64,000 bases of DNA from Streptococcus parasanguinis (GCF_018499505.1 NZ_JAHDAC010000007.1:1-64000); one strand, 5' to 3'. Shown: positions 46,459-56,463, numbered from the stretch's first letter. Made by a program: numbers and translations. Notes: generated by a model from the sequence alone, not told the origin.

Positions 46459-46526
46459 TTGACCAATTTTTAAAAACATGGTATAGTAGATTGTATGAAA
46501 ATTTGAAGTATACTTTTCTGAAAATG
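46459..46526 (+). promoter_or_regulatory. amino-acid permease promoter with CodY-like box
   Basis: TTGACC (46459-46464), 17 nt, TATAGT (46482-46487) with an extended TG. ACTTTTCTGAAAATG (46512-46526) matches the CodY box AATTTTCWGAAAATT at 13 of 15 positions and lies just downstream of the start site, where CodY would act as a roadblock. Confidence 0.7.
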
Positions 46527-46552
46527 TACAGAAAAAGAATTGGAGTAATTAT

Positions 46553-47935
46553 ATGTCAAAAAAACATCATCCTGGTGAAGAAACCGAAAATGGGATGGTT
46601 CGTGGTCTGCAAAATCGGCATGTTCAGCTGATCGCTATTGCAGGAACCATCGGGACAGGACTCTTTCTTGGAGCCGGTCGTTCTCTTTCTTTGACAGGGC
46701 CCTCTATTATTTTAGTCTATATGCTGACTGGCGCCTTCATGTACTTGATGATGCGGGCGATCGGAGAAATGCTCTATATGGACCCTGATCAACACACCTT
46801 TATCAACTTTATCACCAAGTATATAGGAAAAGGTTGGGGTTATTTTTCAGGATGGTCCTATTGGGTCTCCTTGGTATTTTTGGGAATGGCAGAGATCACC
46901 GCTGTTTCCAACTATGTCCAGCTTTGGTTTCCAAATTGGCCAGCCTGGCAGATTCAAATTATCTTTTTAGCGCTCTTAAGTTGTGTAAACTTGATCGCTG
47001 TGAAGGTTTTTGGAGAGGTTGAATTCTGGTTTGGAATGATCAAGATTGTCACGATTTTAGCCTTGATCGCAACAGGAATCTTTATGGTGACGACGAATTT
47101 TGAAACACCAGCTGGACACGCTAGCTTAAGTAACATTACCAATGGTTTTCAAATGTTTCCAAATGGTTGGGTCAAGTTCGTCATGGCCTTCCAAATGGTC
47201 TTCTTTGCTTACCAAGCAATCGAATTTGTTGGAATTACTACTTCTGAAACAGCTAATCCCCGACAAGTATTGCCAAAAGCTATTAAAGAAATTCCAATCC
47301 GGATTGTAATCTTTTATGTAGGAGCTTTGTTGGCGATTATGGCTATTTTCCCTTGGCAACAGCTTCCTGTCAATAAGTCACCGTTTGTGACGGTCTTTCA
47401 GATGGTTGGAATCAAGTGGGCAGCAGGATTGATTAATTTTGTTGTACTGACAGCTGCGGCATCTTCCTTGAATTCCACCCTCTATTCAACAGGGCGTCAC
47501 TTGTACCAGATTGCAAAAGAAACACCAAACAGCAAAGTGATGAATCGTTTGAAACTGAATAGCTTATCTCGTATGGGGATTCCAAGTTGCGCGATTATTT
47601 TTTCTGCGATTGTGGTTGCTGTTTCTGCCTTTATCAATATCTTGCCAGGTGTCTCAGATGCCTTTGCCTTGATTACGGCATCTTCTTCTGGTGTCTACAT
47701 TGCTATTTACATTTTGACCATGCTCGCCCATCTTAAGTACCGTAAATCGAAAGAATTTATGCCAGATGGTTTTGTCATGCCTGCCTATAAAGTGTTGAAT
47801 CCATTGACCATTGTTTTCTTCCTCTTTGTATTCGTTTGTCTCTTCTTGCAAGAATCAACATACATTGGAGCGATTGGAGCAACCATCTGGATCATTCTTT
47901 TTGGGATTTACAGCAATTGGAAACATAATAAATAA
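46553..47935 (+). CDS. amino acid permease (APC superfamily, AAT family)
   Basis: 460-residue, 12-helix transporter. Family signatures: GLQNRHVQLIAIAGTIGTGLFLGAGRSLSLTGPS at the N-terminus, YFSGWSYWVSLVFLGMAEITA, and YQAIEFVGITTSETANPRQVLPKAIKEIP. Likely imports one amino acid by proton symport. The substrate is uncertain; alanine/serine/glycine and aromatic carriers share this family. Monocistronic. Confidence 0.92.
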   Translation: MSKKHHPGEETENGMVRGLQNRHVQLIAIAGTIGTGLFLGAGRSLSLTGPSIILVYMLTGAFMYLMMRAIGEMLYMDPDQHTFINFITKYIGKGWGYFSGWSYWVSLVFLGMAEITAVSNYVQLWFPNWPAWQIQIIFLALLSCVNLIAVKVFGEVEFWFGMIKIVTILALIATGIFMVTTNFETPAGHASLSNITNGFQMFPNGWVKFVMAFQMVFFAYQAIEFVGITTSETANPRQVLPKAIKEIPIRIVIFYVGALLAIMAIFPWQQLPVNKSPFVTVFQMVGIKWAAGLINFVVLTAAASSLNSTLYSTGRHLYQIAKETPNSKVMNRLKLNSLSRMGIPSCAIIFSAIVVAVSAFINILPGVSDAFALITASSSGVYIAIYILTMLAHLKYRKSKEFMPDGFVMPAYKVLNPLTIVFFLFVFVCLFLQESTYIGAIGATIWIILFGIYSNWKHNK

Positions 47936-47941
47936 ACTGCA

Positions 47942-47965
47942 AAACTCACCAAACGGTGAGTTTTT
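47942..47965 (+). terminator. permease terminator
   Basis: AAACTCACC / GGTGAGTTT stem followed by T's. Confidence 0.92.
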
Positions 47966-48020
47966 ATTATTTCAGAGCTAGTTTGCTTTCTTTTAAGGAA
48001 TTACTTGGAGGGAATAAAAG

Positions 48021-48066
48021 AAAAACAGAGGTGGAAGAAATTATTTTTCTTCCATCTCTGTTTTTT
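48021..48066 (-). terminator. terminator of the 59-residue membrane protein gene
   Basis: AAAACAGAG-GTGGAAG / CTTCCAT-CTCTGTTTT, with A's and T's at both ends. It overlaps the last codons and stop (48041-48043) of the minus-strand gene. Confidence 0.8.
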
Positions 48067-48220
48067 GTCCTTGAATGGCTTTTTTGAGCCACCAAAGTGA
48101 GCCGGCTAGGATCAGGGCAGCAAGCCAAAAAATCCAAGCCTCAATAGTGGTTAGAAAAAAGTAGAGAGCGATAGCATCGACCAATAAAAGTGGGATGAGA
48201 ATCTGTTTTCTTATTTTCAT
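48041..48220 (-). CDS. 59-residue small membrane protein
   Basis: Minus-strand frame from ATG 48220 to TAA 48041: MKIRKQILIP then two hydrophobic segments (about 7-24 and 26-46, rich in Leu/Ile/Trp), and a charged tail KKAIQGQKTEMEEK. Support: a positive-inside N-terminus, an extended -10 TGATACAAT (TACAAT 48232-48227) just before the start, and a dedicated terminator. No ribosome site is visible, so translation would be leaderless. I do not recognise a family. Confidence 0.65.
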   Translation of the reverse strand: MKIRKQILIPLLLVDAIALYFFLTTIEAWIFWLAALILAGSLWWLKKAIQGQKTEMEEK

Positions 48221-48353
48221 AAGAATATTGTATCATAAATCCTAGAGGAAACAAGTGAAATCAAGCCTTTCTAGGTATTTTGTAGGATCCAAAAAGGTCC
48301 GATAGGATTAGTTAGTGAATTTTCTTTCAGGAGTGCATCTTGGTCCCATTTGT

Positions 48354-48361
48354 GGTAAAAT
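48354..48361 (+). promoter_or_regulatory. rsmH promoter (extended -10)
   Basis: TGGTAAAAT, with TAAAAT at 48356-48361, only 9 nt before the rsmH ATG and no clear -35. Confidence 0.65.
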
Positions 48362-48370
48362 AGTAAAGAT

Positions 48371-49321
48371 ATGAGTAAAGAATTTCATCATGTAACGGTT
48401 TTGCTTCATGAAACGATCGATATGCTGGATGTTAAGCCAGATGGGATCTATGTAGACGCCACATTGGGTGGGGCAGGCCACAGCGAATATTTGTTAACAA
48501 AATTAAATGAATCGGGCCATCTTTATGCCTTTGACCAAGATCAGCATGCGATTGAGAATGCTAAGATTCGATTGGCACCTTTCATTGAGAAAGGCATGGT
48601 GACCTTCATTAAGGATAACTTTCGTCATTTGAAGGAACGTCTAAACGAATTGGGTGTGACTGAAATTGATGGGATCTGTTATGACCTAGGTGTCTCTAGT
48701 CCTCAGTTAGATGAACGGGAACGCGGATTTTCTTACAAGAAAGATGCGCCTCTGGACATGCGGATGAATCAAGAAGCTTCCTTGACAGCCTATGAGGTCG
48801 TAAATAGCTACGATTACCATGATCTAGTCCGTATTTTTTTCAAATATGGAGAGGACAAATTTTCCAAGCAAATTGCGCGGAAAATTGAGCAAGCACGAGC
48901 AATTAAACCGATTGAAACAACGACTGAATTAGCAGAGATTATTAAATCTGCTAAACCAGCTAAGGAGCTCAAGAAAAAGGGCCATCCTGCTAAACAGATT
49001 TTCCAAGCCATTCGTATCGAAGTCAATGATGAACTGGGAGCTGCAGATGAATCGATTCAGCAAGCCATGGATTTGTTGGCCCTCGATGGTCGTATTTCTG
49101 TGATTACCTTTCATTCGTTAGAGGATCGATTGACCAAACAATTGTTTAAAGAAGCTTCGACGGTTGAGGTTCCAAAGGGACTTCCCTTTATTCCAGATGA
49201 TTTGAAACCAAAGATGGAGTTGGTTAACCGGAAACCTATTTTGCCAAGTGATGAAGAGCTTGAGGATAATAATCGATCTCATTCAGCAAAATTACGGGTT
49301 GCTCGAAAAATACACAAGTAA
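48371..49321 (+). CDS. rsmH: 16S rRNA (cytosine1402-N4)-methyltransferase
   Basis: SAM-dependent N4 methylation of C1402 in 16S rRNA. The 316 residues start [19 protein letters not shown] and have [10 protein letters not shown] (SAM motif), [12 protein letters not shown] and the terminal [12 protein letters not shown]. First gene of the rsmH-ftsL-pbpX-mraY group. There is almost no leader between the -10 and ATG. Confidence 0.97.
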   Translation: MSKEFHHVTVLLHETIDMLDVKPDGIYVDATLGGAGHSEYLLTKLNESGHLYAFDQDQHAIENAKIRLAPFIEKGMVTFIKDNFRHLKERLNELGVTEIDGICYDLGVSSPQLDERERGFSYKKDAPLDMRMNQEASLTAYEVVNSYDYHDLVRIFFKYGEDKFSKQIARKIEQARAIKPIETTTELAEIIKSAKPAKELKKKGHPAKQIFQAIRIEVNDELGAADESIQQAMDLLALDGRISVITFHSLEDRLTKQLFKEASTVEVPKGLPFIPDDLKPKMELVNRKPILPSDEELEDNNRSHSAKLRVARKIHK

Positions 49322-49332
49322 GAGGAATTGAT

Positions 49333-49668
49333 ATGGCAGCAAGAGATGAGAGAACAAGAACACAGGTACTGCAAGACCGCTTTCGCCGTTTCTCTAGAGT
49401 AGAAAAGGCTTTTTATGGGTCGATTGTCCTAACAGCTGTGATTTTAGCCATTAGTATCGTCTTTATGCAGACACGGATTTTACAAGTTCAGAGTGAATTG
49501 ACTGATTTGAATACGGAACTAGAAGCCAAAAAGACGGAATTAGCAGATGTTCGTCAAGAGGTCAATGAATTAACACGTTATGACCGCTTATCACAGTTGG
49601 CTAGCTCCCAGGGAATGAAGCTGCAAAAAGAAAATCGAAAAACAGTGAGTGCAAGTAGTGATGAATAA
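49333..49668 (+). CDS. ftsL: cell division protein FtsL
   Basis: 111-residue single-pass protein: basic cytoplasmic N-terminus (about 1-28), a transmembrane helix (about 30-48) and an extracellular coiled coil ([21 protein letters not shown]). It forms the FtsQLB divisome complex with DivIB and DivIC. It overlaps pbpX by 8 nt. Confidence 0.93.
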   Translation: MAARDERTRTQVLQDRFRRFSRVEKAFYGSIVLTAVILAISIVFMQTRILQVQSELTDLNTELEAKKTELADVRQEVNELTRYDRLSQLASSQGMKLQKENRKTVSASSDE

Positions 49669-51943
49669 ATTCAAAAAATTTTTGATCGGGTATTCGATAA
49701 AGAAACGTCGCTTGCCGGATCAGAATCGAAAACAAGTTGGGAAAAATCTCAGTGTACTGGCGATTTTCCTCTTTTTTCTCTTTCTGATTAATTTTGCAAT
49801 GATCATTGGGACTGATAAAAAATTTGGTGTGACCTTATCGGATCAAGCCAAAAAAGTCCATGAGCAGACGGTCATTGTTCCTGCAAAACGTGGAACGATC
49901 TACGACCGAAATGGAGCAGTAATTGCTGAAGATGCGACGACCTATAACGTTTATGCGGTTATTGATAAAAAGTACAAATCAGCAACTGGGAAAATCCTCT
50001 ATGTAGAAGAGAGCCAATTTAAAAAAGTAGCAGAAATTTTTAAGCAGTACTTAGGGATGGATGAGGATTACGTCATTCAACAATTGTCGCAAAAGAAATT
50101 GAAACAGGTTTCTTTTGGGTCGAACGGAAACGGCATAACTTATAGCAATATGACGGCCATCCGTGAGGCTATGGAAGCGGCGAAGATTGAAGGGGTTGCC
50201 TTTACAACTAGTCCAAATCGGAGCTATAAAAATGGAGTTTTTGCTTCTCAATTTATAGGTCAGGCCTCTCTTCAAGAAGATAAAGAGGGGAATAAAACCT
50301 TGAAGGGGCAATCAGGGATGGAGAAATCCCTCGATCGTATTCTCGCTGGTCAAAATGGGGTTATCACCTATGATAAAGACCGAAACGGCAATATCGTTCC
50401 TGGTTCAGACAAGGTTTCTGTCAAAACAGAAGATGGAAAAGATGTCTATACGACCATTTCAGCAGAATTACAAACCTACCTTGAGACGCGAATGGATGTT
50501 TTCCAAGAAAAAGTAAAAGGAAAGTATGTTAGTGCGACTCTTGTGAGTGCAAAAACTGGAGAAATCCTGGCGACAACGCAACGTCCTTCCTATAATGCGG
50601 ATACCAAACAAGGGCTGGATCTGAAAAACTTGAAAACCTGGAATACCATCCTTTATCAAGATCAATATGAACCGGGTTCAACGATGAAGGTCATGTTATT
50701 AGCTTCGGCGATTGATCATGGAACCTTCCCAGCCTATAATGAGGCATACTACAATAACGAACTACAAGTAAAAGATGCGACCATCCGTGACTGGGATGTC
50801 AATATGGGACTGTCTGAAGGTCGCTATATGAATATCGCACAAGCCTTTGCTTACTCAAGTAACGTGGGGATGACCCGCTTAGAGCAAAAGATGGGAAATG
50901 CTGTCTGGATGGACTATCTAACCCGCTTTAAATTCGGTCTTCCGACCCGTTTTGGAATGGGAAATGAAGCTTACGGGAGTCTTCCAGGGGATAACTATGT
51001 CAGTCAAGCCATGTCTTCTTTCGGTCAAGGGATTTCCGTCAGTCAAACCCAAATGTTACGGGCCTTTAGCGCCATCGCTAATGATGGGCAAATGTTGGAG
51101 CCGAAGTTTATTAGTGCTATTTACGATAAAAAATCAGACACAGCCCGCAAATCAAAAAAAGAAGTTGTTGGAAAACCAGTTTCAGGATCAGCTGCGCAAC
51201 AGACACGGAACTATATGATCACCGTCGGAACAGATCCAGAGTATGGAACCTTGTACAGTGATGGCCCCATCATTCAGGTACCCGGTCAAAACGTTGCGGT
51301 GAAATCAGGGACTGCCCAAATGGCGACAGACAAAGGGTATTTACAAGGAGAAAATGACTACATTAATTCAGTTGTAGCCATGACACCTGCAGAAGATCCT
51401 GAATTCATTATGTATGTGACGGTCCAACAACCAGAAGTAAAATTCTCTCCAAACAATTGGGAAGAGTTGGTCAATCCCATTTTAGAAGATGCTGTTGCTT
51501 TGAAAGATGATTTGCATCTAACCTCAGAGGCACCAACGTTGGATGATGTGACCAAAGAAACGACCTACAAAATTCCTTCAGTAGAAACTCTCTCTAAGGA
51601 GTTGAATCTGAAACAAAATCTGAGCCCAGGTGCTTATTCAGAGGAATTGCGTCGCAATTTGGTGCAACCAATTGTCCTAGGAACTGGGAAGAATATCCGC
51701 AAGATGTCTGTGGATGTGGGTTCTAAAGTCAAAGCCAATCAACAAGTATTGTTATTGACAGAAGACTTTGATGCTGTTCCAGATATGTATGGTTGGACTA
51801 AGAAAAATGCAGACATCTTTGGAGAATGGACTGGAATTGAAATTACCTATAAAGGTAGTGGAAAGAAAGTAACCAAACAAAGTGTCAAAATGAATACCTC
51901 ACTCAATAAAACTAAAAAGATTACGTTAACATTAGGAGACTAA
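49661..51943 (+). CDS. pbpX: penicillin-binding protein 2X
   Basis: Septal transpeptidase (class B PBP) and beta-lactam target. About 760 residues: N-terminal membrane anchor (about 32-50), dimerisation domain ([13 protein letters not shown]), transpeptidase domain with S340-TMK, S399-SN and K548-SGT, and two C-terminal PASTA domains. The catalytic motifs are intact, with Tyr398 directly before SSN where pneumococcal R6 has His394. ATG 49661 (MNKFKKF) is chosen over an upstream GTG at 49649. Confidence 0.96.
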   Translation: MNKFKKFLIGYSIKKRRLPDQNRKQVGKNLSVLAIFLFFLFLINFAMIIGTDKKFGVTLSDQAKKVHEQTVIVPAKRGTIYDRNGAVIAEDATTYNVYAVIDKKYKSATGKILYVEESQFKKVAEIFKQYLGMDEDYVIQQLSQKKLKQVSFGSNGNGITYSNMTAIREAMEAAKIEGVAFTTSPNRSYKNGVFASQFIGQASLQEDKEGNKTLKGQSGMEKSLDRILAGQNGVITYDKDRNGNIVPGSDKVSVKTEDGKDVYTTISAELQTYLETRMDVFQEKVKGKYVSATLVSAKTGEILATTQRPSYNADTKQGLDLKNLKTWNTILYQDQYEPGSTMKVMLLASAIDHGTFPAYNEAYYNNELQVKDATIRDWDVNMGLSEGRYMNIAQAFAYSSNVGMTRLEQKMGNAVWMDYLTRFKFGLPTRFGMGNEAYGSLPGDNYVSQAMSSFGQGISVSQTQMLRAFSAIANDGQMLEPKFISAIYDKKSDTARKSKKEVVGKPVSGSAAQQTRNYMITVGTDPEYGTLYSDGPIIQVPGQNVAVKSGTAQMATDKGYLQGENDYINSVVAMTPAEDPEFIMYVTVQQPEVKFSPNNWEELVNPILEDAVALKDDLHLTSEAPTLDDVTKETTYKIPSVETLSKELNLKQNLSPGAYSEELRRNLVQPIVLGTGKNIRKMSVDVGSKVKANQQVLLLTEDFDAVPDMYGWTKKNADIFGEWTGIEITYKGSGKKVTKQSVKMNTSLNKTKKITLTLGD

Positions 51944-51944
51944 G

Positions 51945-52937
51945 ATGTATATTGCTACGATCCTTGTATCGTTTCTATTAACAGTGGCTGCTATTCCAGC
52001 CTTTATTCGATTTTACCATCGTGCTCATATTTCCGGGCAACAAATGCATGAAGATGTGAAACAACACAAAGCGAAAGCTGGCACTCCGACAATGGGTGGA
52101 GTTGTATTTCTCATTACAGCCGTTCTAGTTAGTTTTGTCGTTACCGTATTGACTGGAAATTTCACGCGCCCTGTTCAACTTATTCTATTTATCTTGATTC
52201 TATATGGAATTGTTGGATTTTTAGATGACTTTTTAAAAGTTTTTCGTAAGATTAATGAAGGTCTCAATCCAAAACAAAAATTGGCCCTTCAACTTGTTGG
52301 TGGAATCATCTTCTATATTTTTTCTGAACGCCACGGTGCAGGAAGCCTTTTAAATGTCTTTGGTTACGATCTATACTTGGGCCATTTCTACATTCTCTTT
52401 GCTTTATTTTGGTTGGTTGGTTTTTCAAATGCGGTCAATTTGACAGATGGGATTGATGGATTAGCCAGCATCTCCGTTGCCATTAGCCTGAGTGCCTATT
52501 CCTTTATTGCCTATATGCAAGGGAAATGGGACATTCTCTTTGTCACCTTGAGTATGATTGGGGCCTTGCTAGGATTCTTTGTCTTCAACCACAAGCCAGC
52601 TAAAATCTTTATGGGAGATGTCGGTAGTCTAGCTCTTGGAGGGATGCTTGCAGCCTTGTCAATGGCTCTGCATGTCGAGTGGACGTTGCTCTTAATTGGT
52701 CTGGTCTATGTCATTGAAACAGGTTCAGTGATGCTACAAGTGACCTATTTCAAATGGACCAAGAAACGTTACGGGGAAGGACGTCGGATTTTCAGAATGA
52801 CTCCTTTCCACCATCATTTAGAATTGGGTGGACTTTCTGGAAATGGCCAAAACTGGTCAGAATGGAAAGTGGATGCCTTTATGTGGAGCATTGGCTTGGT
52901 GACAAGTGTCGTGACTTTAGTTCTTCTCTACCTATAA
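51945..52937 (+). CDS. mraY: phospho-N-acetylmuramoyl-pentapeptide transferase
   Basis: Makes lipid I from UDP-MurNAc-pentapeptide and undecaprenyl phosphate. 330 residues, about 10 membrane helices, with the catalytic [16 protein letters not shown] and the C-terminal MTPFHHHLE. Starts 1 nt after the pbpX stop. Confidence 0.97.
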   Translation: MYIATILVSFLLTVAAIPAFIRFYHRAHISGQQMHEDVKQHKAKAGTPTMGGVVFLITAVLVSFVVTVLTGNFTRPVQLILFILILYGIVGFLDDFLKVFRKINEGLNPKQKLALQLVGGIIFYIFSERHGAGSLLNVFGYDLYLGHFYILFALFWLVGFSNAVNLTDGIDGLASISVAISLSAYSFIAYMQGKWDILFVTLSMIGALLGFFVFNHKPAKIFMGDVGSLALGGMLAALSMALHVEWTLLLIGLVYVIETGSVMLQVTYFKWTKKRYGEGRRIFRMTPFHHHLELGGLSGNGQNWSEWKVDAFMWSIGLVTSVVTLVLLYL

Positions 52938-52967
52938 AACGACGGTGGGCTTGCCCATCGTTTTTTG
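52936..52967 (+). terminator. mraY terminator
   Basis: AAAACGA...GGGC / GCCC...TCGTTTT stem followed by T's, right after the stop. Confidence 0.88.
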
Positions 52968-53070
52968 CTGATTCAGAAAGACTTTGCTGGTTAGGAAAAA
53001 TGACTCATAAGAGAAGCAAGAAGACAGCTTTTCTGATATAATAATAGAGATCATGAAAGGAACTGAGAAA

Positions 53071-54414
53071 ATGAAATTTACAGAGTTTAATTTTAAGCCC
53101 TATATTCAAGAGGCACTGAAAGAAATCAATTTTAGAGAAGCAACCGAAGTACAGGAAAAACTAATTCCGATTGTCTTAGCTGGAAATGATTTGGTGGGAG
53201 AGTCAAAGACAGGTTCAGGGAAAACCCATACTTTCCTCTTGCCGATTTTTCAAACGTTAAACGAAGACAGCCAACAAGTTGAAGCGGTGATTACGGCTCC
53301 TAGTCGGGAGTTGGCAACGCAAATCTACCAAGCTGCTCGTCAAATCGCCAGTCATTCTGACAAAGAAATTCGGATTGTAAATTATGTTGGAGGAACGGAT
53401 AAAAGCCGTCAGATTGAAAAACTGCAGGTCAAACAACCACATATCGTGATTGGAACTCCAGGCCGAATTTATGACCTGGTTGCATCTGGTGATCTGGCTA
53501 TTCATAAGGCCCATACTTTTGTGGTAGACGAGGCAGATATGACACTGGACATGGGATTCTTGTCTACCGTGGATAAGATTGCTTCAAGACTTCCGCAACA
53601 ACTGCAATTTTTAGTTTTTTCAGCCACCATTCCGCAGAAATTACAACCTTTCTTGAAAAAATATCTCTCAAACCCAGTCATGGAGCAGATTAAGACCAAG
53701 ACGGTGATTTCAGATACCATCGATAATTGGCTGGTTTCGACCAAGGGTCGGGATAAAAATGAGCAAATTTACCAATTGACCAAGACCTTGCAACCTTATT
53801 TGGCCATGATTTTCGTCAATACCAAAACGAGAGCAGATGATCTCCATGCTTATCTAGTAGCCCAAGGATTGAAAGTGGCGAAGATTCACGGAGATATCCC
53901 ACCACGTGAACGGAAACGGATCATGAATCAGGTTAAAAATCTTGATTTTGAGTATATTGTGGCCACCGATTTGGCGGCTCGTGGAATTGATATCGAAGGG
54001 GTGAGTCATGTCATCAACGATGCTATTCCACAAGATCTTTCCTTCTTTGTTCACCGTGTTGGCCGGACAGGGCGCAATGGTCTACCAGGTGTCGCTATTA
54101 CTCTTTATCAACCGAGTGATGATTCAGATATCCGTGAACTAGAAAAAATGGGCATTCGTTTCGTACCGAAAGTGTTGAAAAATGGGGTTATTGAAGATAC
54201 TTATGATCGTGACAGACGGGCCAATCGTGAGAAGAAGCAAGAGAAACTCGACATTGAAATGATTGGTCTGGTGAAGAAGAAAAAGAAAAAAATCAAACCA
54301 GGCTACAAGAAAAAAATCAAATGGGCAGTTGATGAAAAGCGGAGAAAAGCTAAGCGAGCTGAAAACCGTGCGCGTGGTCGGGCGGAACGAAAGGCCAAAC
54401 GTCAAACTTTCTAA
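53071..54414 (+). CDS. cshB: DEAD-box RNA helicase, CshB-like
   Basis: 447-residue ATP-dependent RNA helicase: Q motif ATEVQEKLIP, motif I SKTGSGKT, motif Ia APSRELATQ, GTPGR, motif II DEAD, motif III SAT, motif VI HRVGRTGRNG, and a long Lys/Arg-rich C-terminal tail. The N-terminus and tail resemble B. subtilis CshB rather than CshA; the gene name is by that resemblance. ATG 53071 has GAAAGGA 9 nt upstream. Likely acts in cold adaptation and RNA decay or ribosome assembly. Confidence 0.87.
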   Translation: MKFTEFNFKPYIQEALKEINFREATEVQEKLIPIVLAGNDLVGESKTGSGKTHTFLLPIFQTLNEDSQQVEAVITAPSRELATQIYQAARQIASHSDKEIRIVNYVGGTDKSRQIEKLQVKQPHIVIGTPGRIYDLVASGDLAIHKAHTFVVDEADMTLDMGFLSTVDKIASRLPQQLQFLVFSATIPQKLQPFLKKYLSNPVMEQIKTKTVISDTIDNWLVSTKGRDKNEQIYQLTKTLQPYLAMIFVNTKTRADDLHAYLVAQGLKVAKIHGDIPPRERKRIMNQVKNLDFEYIVATDLAARGIDIEGVSHVINDAIPQDLSFFVHRVGRTGRNGLPGVAITLYQPSDDSDIRELEKMGIRFVPKVLKNGVIEDTYDRDRRANREKKQEKLDIEMIGLVKKKKKKIKPGYKKKIKWAVDEKRRKAKRAENRARGRAERKAKRQTF

Positions 54415-54499
54415 CCCCTTCTTTCAAATGTTCAGAAGAAAACATAGATTTTCTTTATGAACTCCATAAAGAAAAACTATTAGGAACTTGTCTAAAATT

Positions 54500-54534
54500 A
54501 TGATAGACTAAATTTGAGTAGTCTATCATTTTTC
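54500..54534 (+). terminator. helicase gene terminator
   Basis: Perfect stem ATGATAGACTA (54500-54510) / TAGTCTATCAT (54519-54529) followed by T5. A second stem TTTTCTTTATG / CATAAAGAAAA lies upstream at about 54453-54480 without a T-run. Confidence 0.92.
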
Positions 54535-54551
54535 TATTTCTGTAGCAATTT

Positions 54552-54581
54552 TTGGAATTCCGATAGTGAATATGATAGAAT
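54552..54581 (+). promoter_or_regulatory. promoter of the amino-acid ABC transporter operon
   Basis: TTGGAA (54552-54557), 18 nt, TAGAAT (54576-54581). Confidence 0.6.
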
Positions 54582-54610
54582 GTTTATGTTCGAGAAAGGA
54601 AGTAACAAAA

Positions 54611-55411
54611 ATGTTTACAACTAATCTTTTAGCTGCCAACTGGTATGCTGACTTTTTAAAACACGTTCCAGATAGCAAGCTGTTTAGTTTGAGAGCCGTA
54701 TTGGATGCATTTCCGGCAGTCATAGGAAAATTGCCTGTGACGATTTTATTAGCCCTAGGAGGCGCATTTTTTGGGATTGTTTTTGCTATGATTTTTGCTC
54801 TGGTCAAAATTAATCGTGTACGAATTCTTTACCCGATTCAAGCTGTTTTTGTCAGTTTTTTACGTGGGACTCCTTTGTTGGTTCAGCTGATGTTGACTTA
54901 TTATGGGATTCCTCTTATTTTAAAAGCGATCAATCAGTCTTATGGAACAGCTTTTAACATTAATGCTATTCCAGCTGAGCTGTTCGCAATTGTGGCTCTT
55001 GCCTTTAATGAGGCGGCTTATGCGAGTGAGACCATCCGGGCAGCTATTTTATCAGTGGACCCTGGTGAAATTGAGGCAGCACGTAGTCTTGGGATGACCA
55101 ACCGTCAAGTTTATCGACGGATTATTATTCCCAATGCAGCAGTCGTTGCAACTCCAACCTTAATCAATTCTCTCATTGGCTTGACCAAGGGGACCTCGCT
55201 AGCCTTTAGTGCCAGTGTGGTTGAAATTTTTGCCCAAGCACGGATTGTTGGGGGGAGCGATTTGAAGTACTTTGAACGCTTTATCACGGTATCGATTGTT
55301 TACTGGATTGTGAACATTCTCATTGAAATACTAGGCCGTCACATTGAACGTCGACTGGATATTGAGACTCCCGTAGCAATTGATTTACCAGATCAGGAGG
55401 TCCGGATCTAA
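54611..55411 (+). CDS. amino acid ABC transporter permease
   Basis: 266-residue polar-amino-acid-type permease (HisM/GlnP family) with about five helices and the EAA loop (IRAAILSVDPGEIEAARSLGMTNRQVYRRIIIP). ATG 54611 follows AAAGGAAG. It pairs with the next gene's ATPase, but no substrate-binding protein is encoded beside it. A similar orphan permease-ATPase pair next to trxB in pneumococcus has been connected with cystine uptake; this is a suggestion only. Confidence 0.9.
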   Translation: MFTTNLLAANWYADFLKHVPDSKLFSLRAVLDAFPAVIGKLPVTILLALGGAFFGIVFAMIFALVKINRVRILYPIQAVFVSFLRGTPLLVQLMLTYYGIPLILKAINQSYGTAFNINAIPAELFAIVALAFNEAAYASETIRAAILSVDPGEIEAARSLGMTNRQVYRRIIIPNAAVVATPTLINSLIGLTKGTSLAFSASVVEIFAQARIVGGSDLKYFERFITVSIVYWIVNILIEILGRHIERRLDIETPVAIDLPDQEVRI

Positions 55412-56154
55412 TGATTTATATTTCAGAATTATCAAAGACATTTTCAGGTCAAAAGGTTTTAAATAATCTAAGTTTGGAAATTCAAAAAGGGGAAGTCGTG
55501 GCCTTAATCGGGTCTTCGGGAGCTGGTAAATCAACCTTCTTACGCAGTTTAAACTATTTGGAAGCTCCAGACAGTGGTAGAATTAAGATTGATGATTTCG
55601 AGGTTGATTTTGAGCACATTACCCAAGATCAAATCTTGACCTTAAGAAGAAAATTGGCCATGGTGTTCCAACAGTTTAATTTGTTTGGTAGAAAAACAGC
55701 TCTTGAAAATGTGAAAGAAGGGCTCATTGTTGTGAAGGGCTTATCCGACCAAGAAGCAACGAAAATTGCTCGAGAAGAACTGGCAAAAGTCGGCTTATCG
55801 GATCGTGAAAATCACTATCCTCGTCACCTCTCAGGTGGACAAAAACAACGGGTGGCTTTGGCCCGTGCCTTGGCCATGAAACCAGAGGTTCTTTTGCTGG
55901 ATGAACCGACTTCGGCCTTGGATCCAGAATTGGTTGGAGAAGTTGAAAAATCCATTGCCAATGCAGCAAAATCAGGACAAACCATGGTACTGGTCAGCCA
56001 TGATATGTCTTTTGTAGCGCAAGTAGCAGATAAGGTCCTATTTTTGGATAAAGGACGGATTATTGAATCTGGAACACCAGAGGAAATCATGCAACATCCA
56101 AAAGAAGAACGGACAAAAGAATTCTTTGCTAGTTACAAACGGACCTATGTTTGA
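55411..56154 (+). CDS. amino acid ABC transporter ATP-binding protein
   Basis: 247-residue ATPase of the GlnQ type: Walker A GSSGAGKST, Q loop, signature LSGGQKQRVALARALA, Walker B LLLDEPTSALDP and the H-loop VSHDM. The start overlaps the permease stop by 1 nt (TAATG). Confidence 0.94.
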   Translation: MIYISELSKTFSGQKVLNNLSLEIQKGEVVALIGSSGAGKSTFLRSLNYLEAPDSGRIKIDDFEVDFEHITQDQILTLRRKLAMVFQQFNLFGRKTALENVKEGLIVVKGLSDQEATKIAREELAKVGLSDRENHYPRHLSGGQKQRVALARALAMKPEVLLLDEPTSALDPELVGEVEKSIANAAKSGQTMVLVSHDMSFVAQVADKVLFLDKGRIIESGTPEEIMQHPKEERTKEFFASYKRTYV

Positions 56155-56215
56155 TATAATAGAGGAGAGGTAAGACTCAGCTGGCGATGCTAGCTGGGTT
56201 TGTTTTCTGAAAATG
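56133..56215 (+). promoter_or_regulatory. promoter, terminator and CodY-like box before the DUF4059 gene
   Basis: TTACAA (56133-56138), 16 nt, TATAAT (56155-56160) at the very end of the ATPase gene. Just downstream is a terminator ACTCAGCT (56175-56182) / AGCTGGGT (56192-56199) with TTTGTTTT. TGTTTTCTGAAAATG (56201-56215) matches the CodY box at 12 of 15 positions. Confidence 0.6.
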
Positions 56216-56235
56216 TAAAAATATTTGGAGTCGTG

Positions 56236-56463
56236 ATGTTAAATAAATTATTGTCCTTATATTTACAAAGTTTAGTGACGACAACGATTTTAGTTGGGAT
56301 CGCTTCTTGTATTTGGATTGGCTACCGTGCCCTTAAGAAGAAAGATAAAACAGCCAAGCAACGACAAGCCCATTTGTATGATATCCTCTTAATTGATATC
56401 ATGACGATTCCTATTTTAACCTTTGCGGTCATAGGGATTTTGTTTATCTTTCAAGCACGATAA
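56236..56463 (+). CDS. DUF4059 family small membrane protein
   Basis: 75 residues with two membrane helices (about 10-30 and 50-72) joined by a basic loop (RALKKKDKTAKQRQAH). Fits the streptococcal DUF4059 family found next to trxB. ATG 56236 with TTGGAG upstream; an in-frame GTG directly precedes it. The function is unknown. Confidence 0.82.
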   Translation: MLNKLLSLYLQSLVTTTILVGIASCIWIGYRALKKKDKTAKQRQAHLYDILLIDIMTIPILTFAVIGILFIFQAR

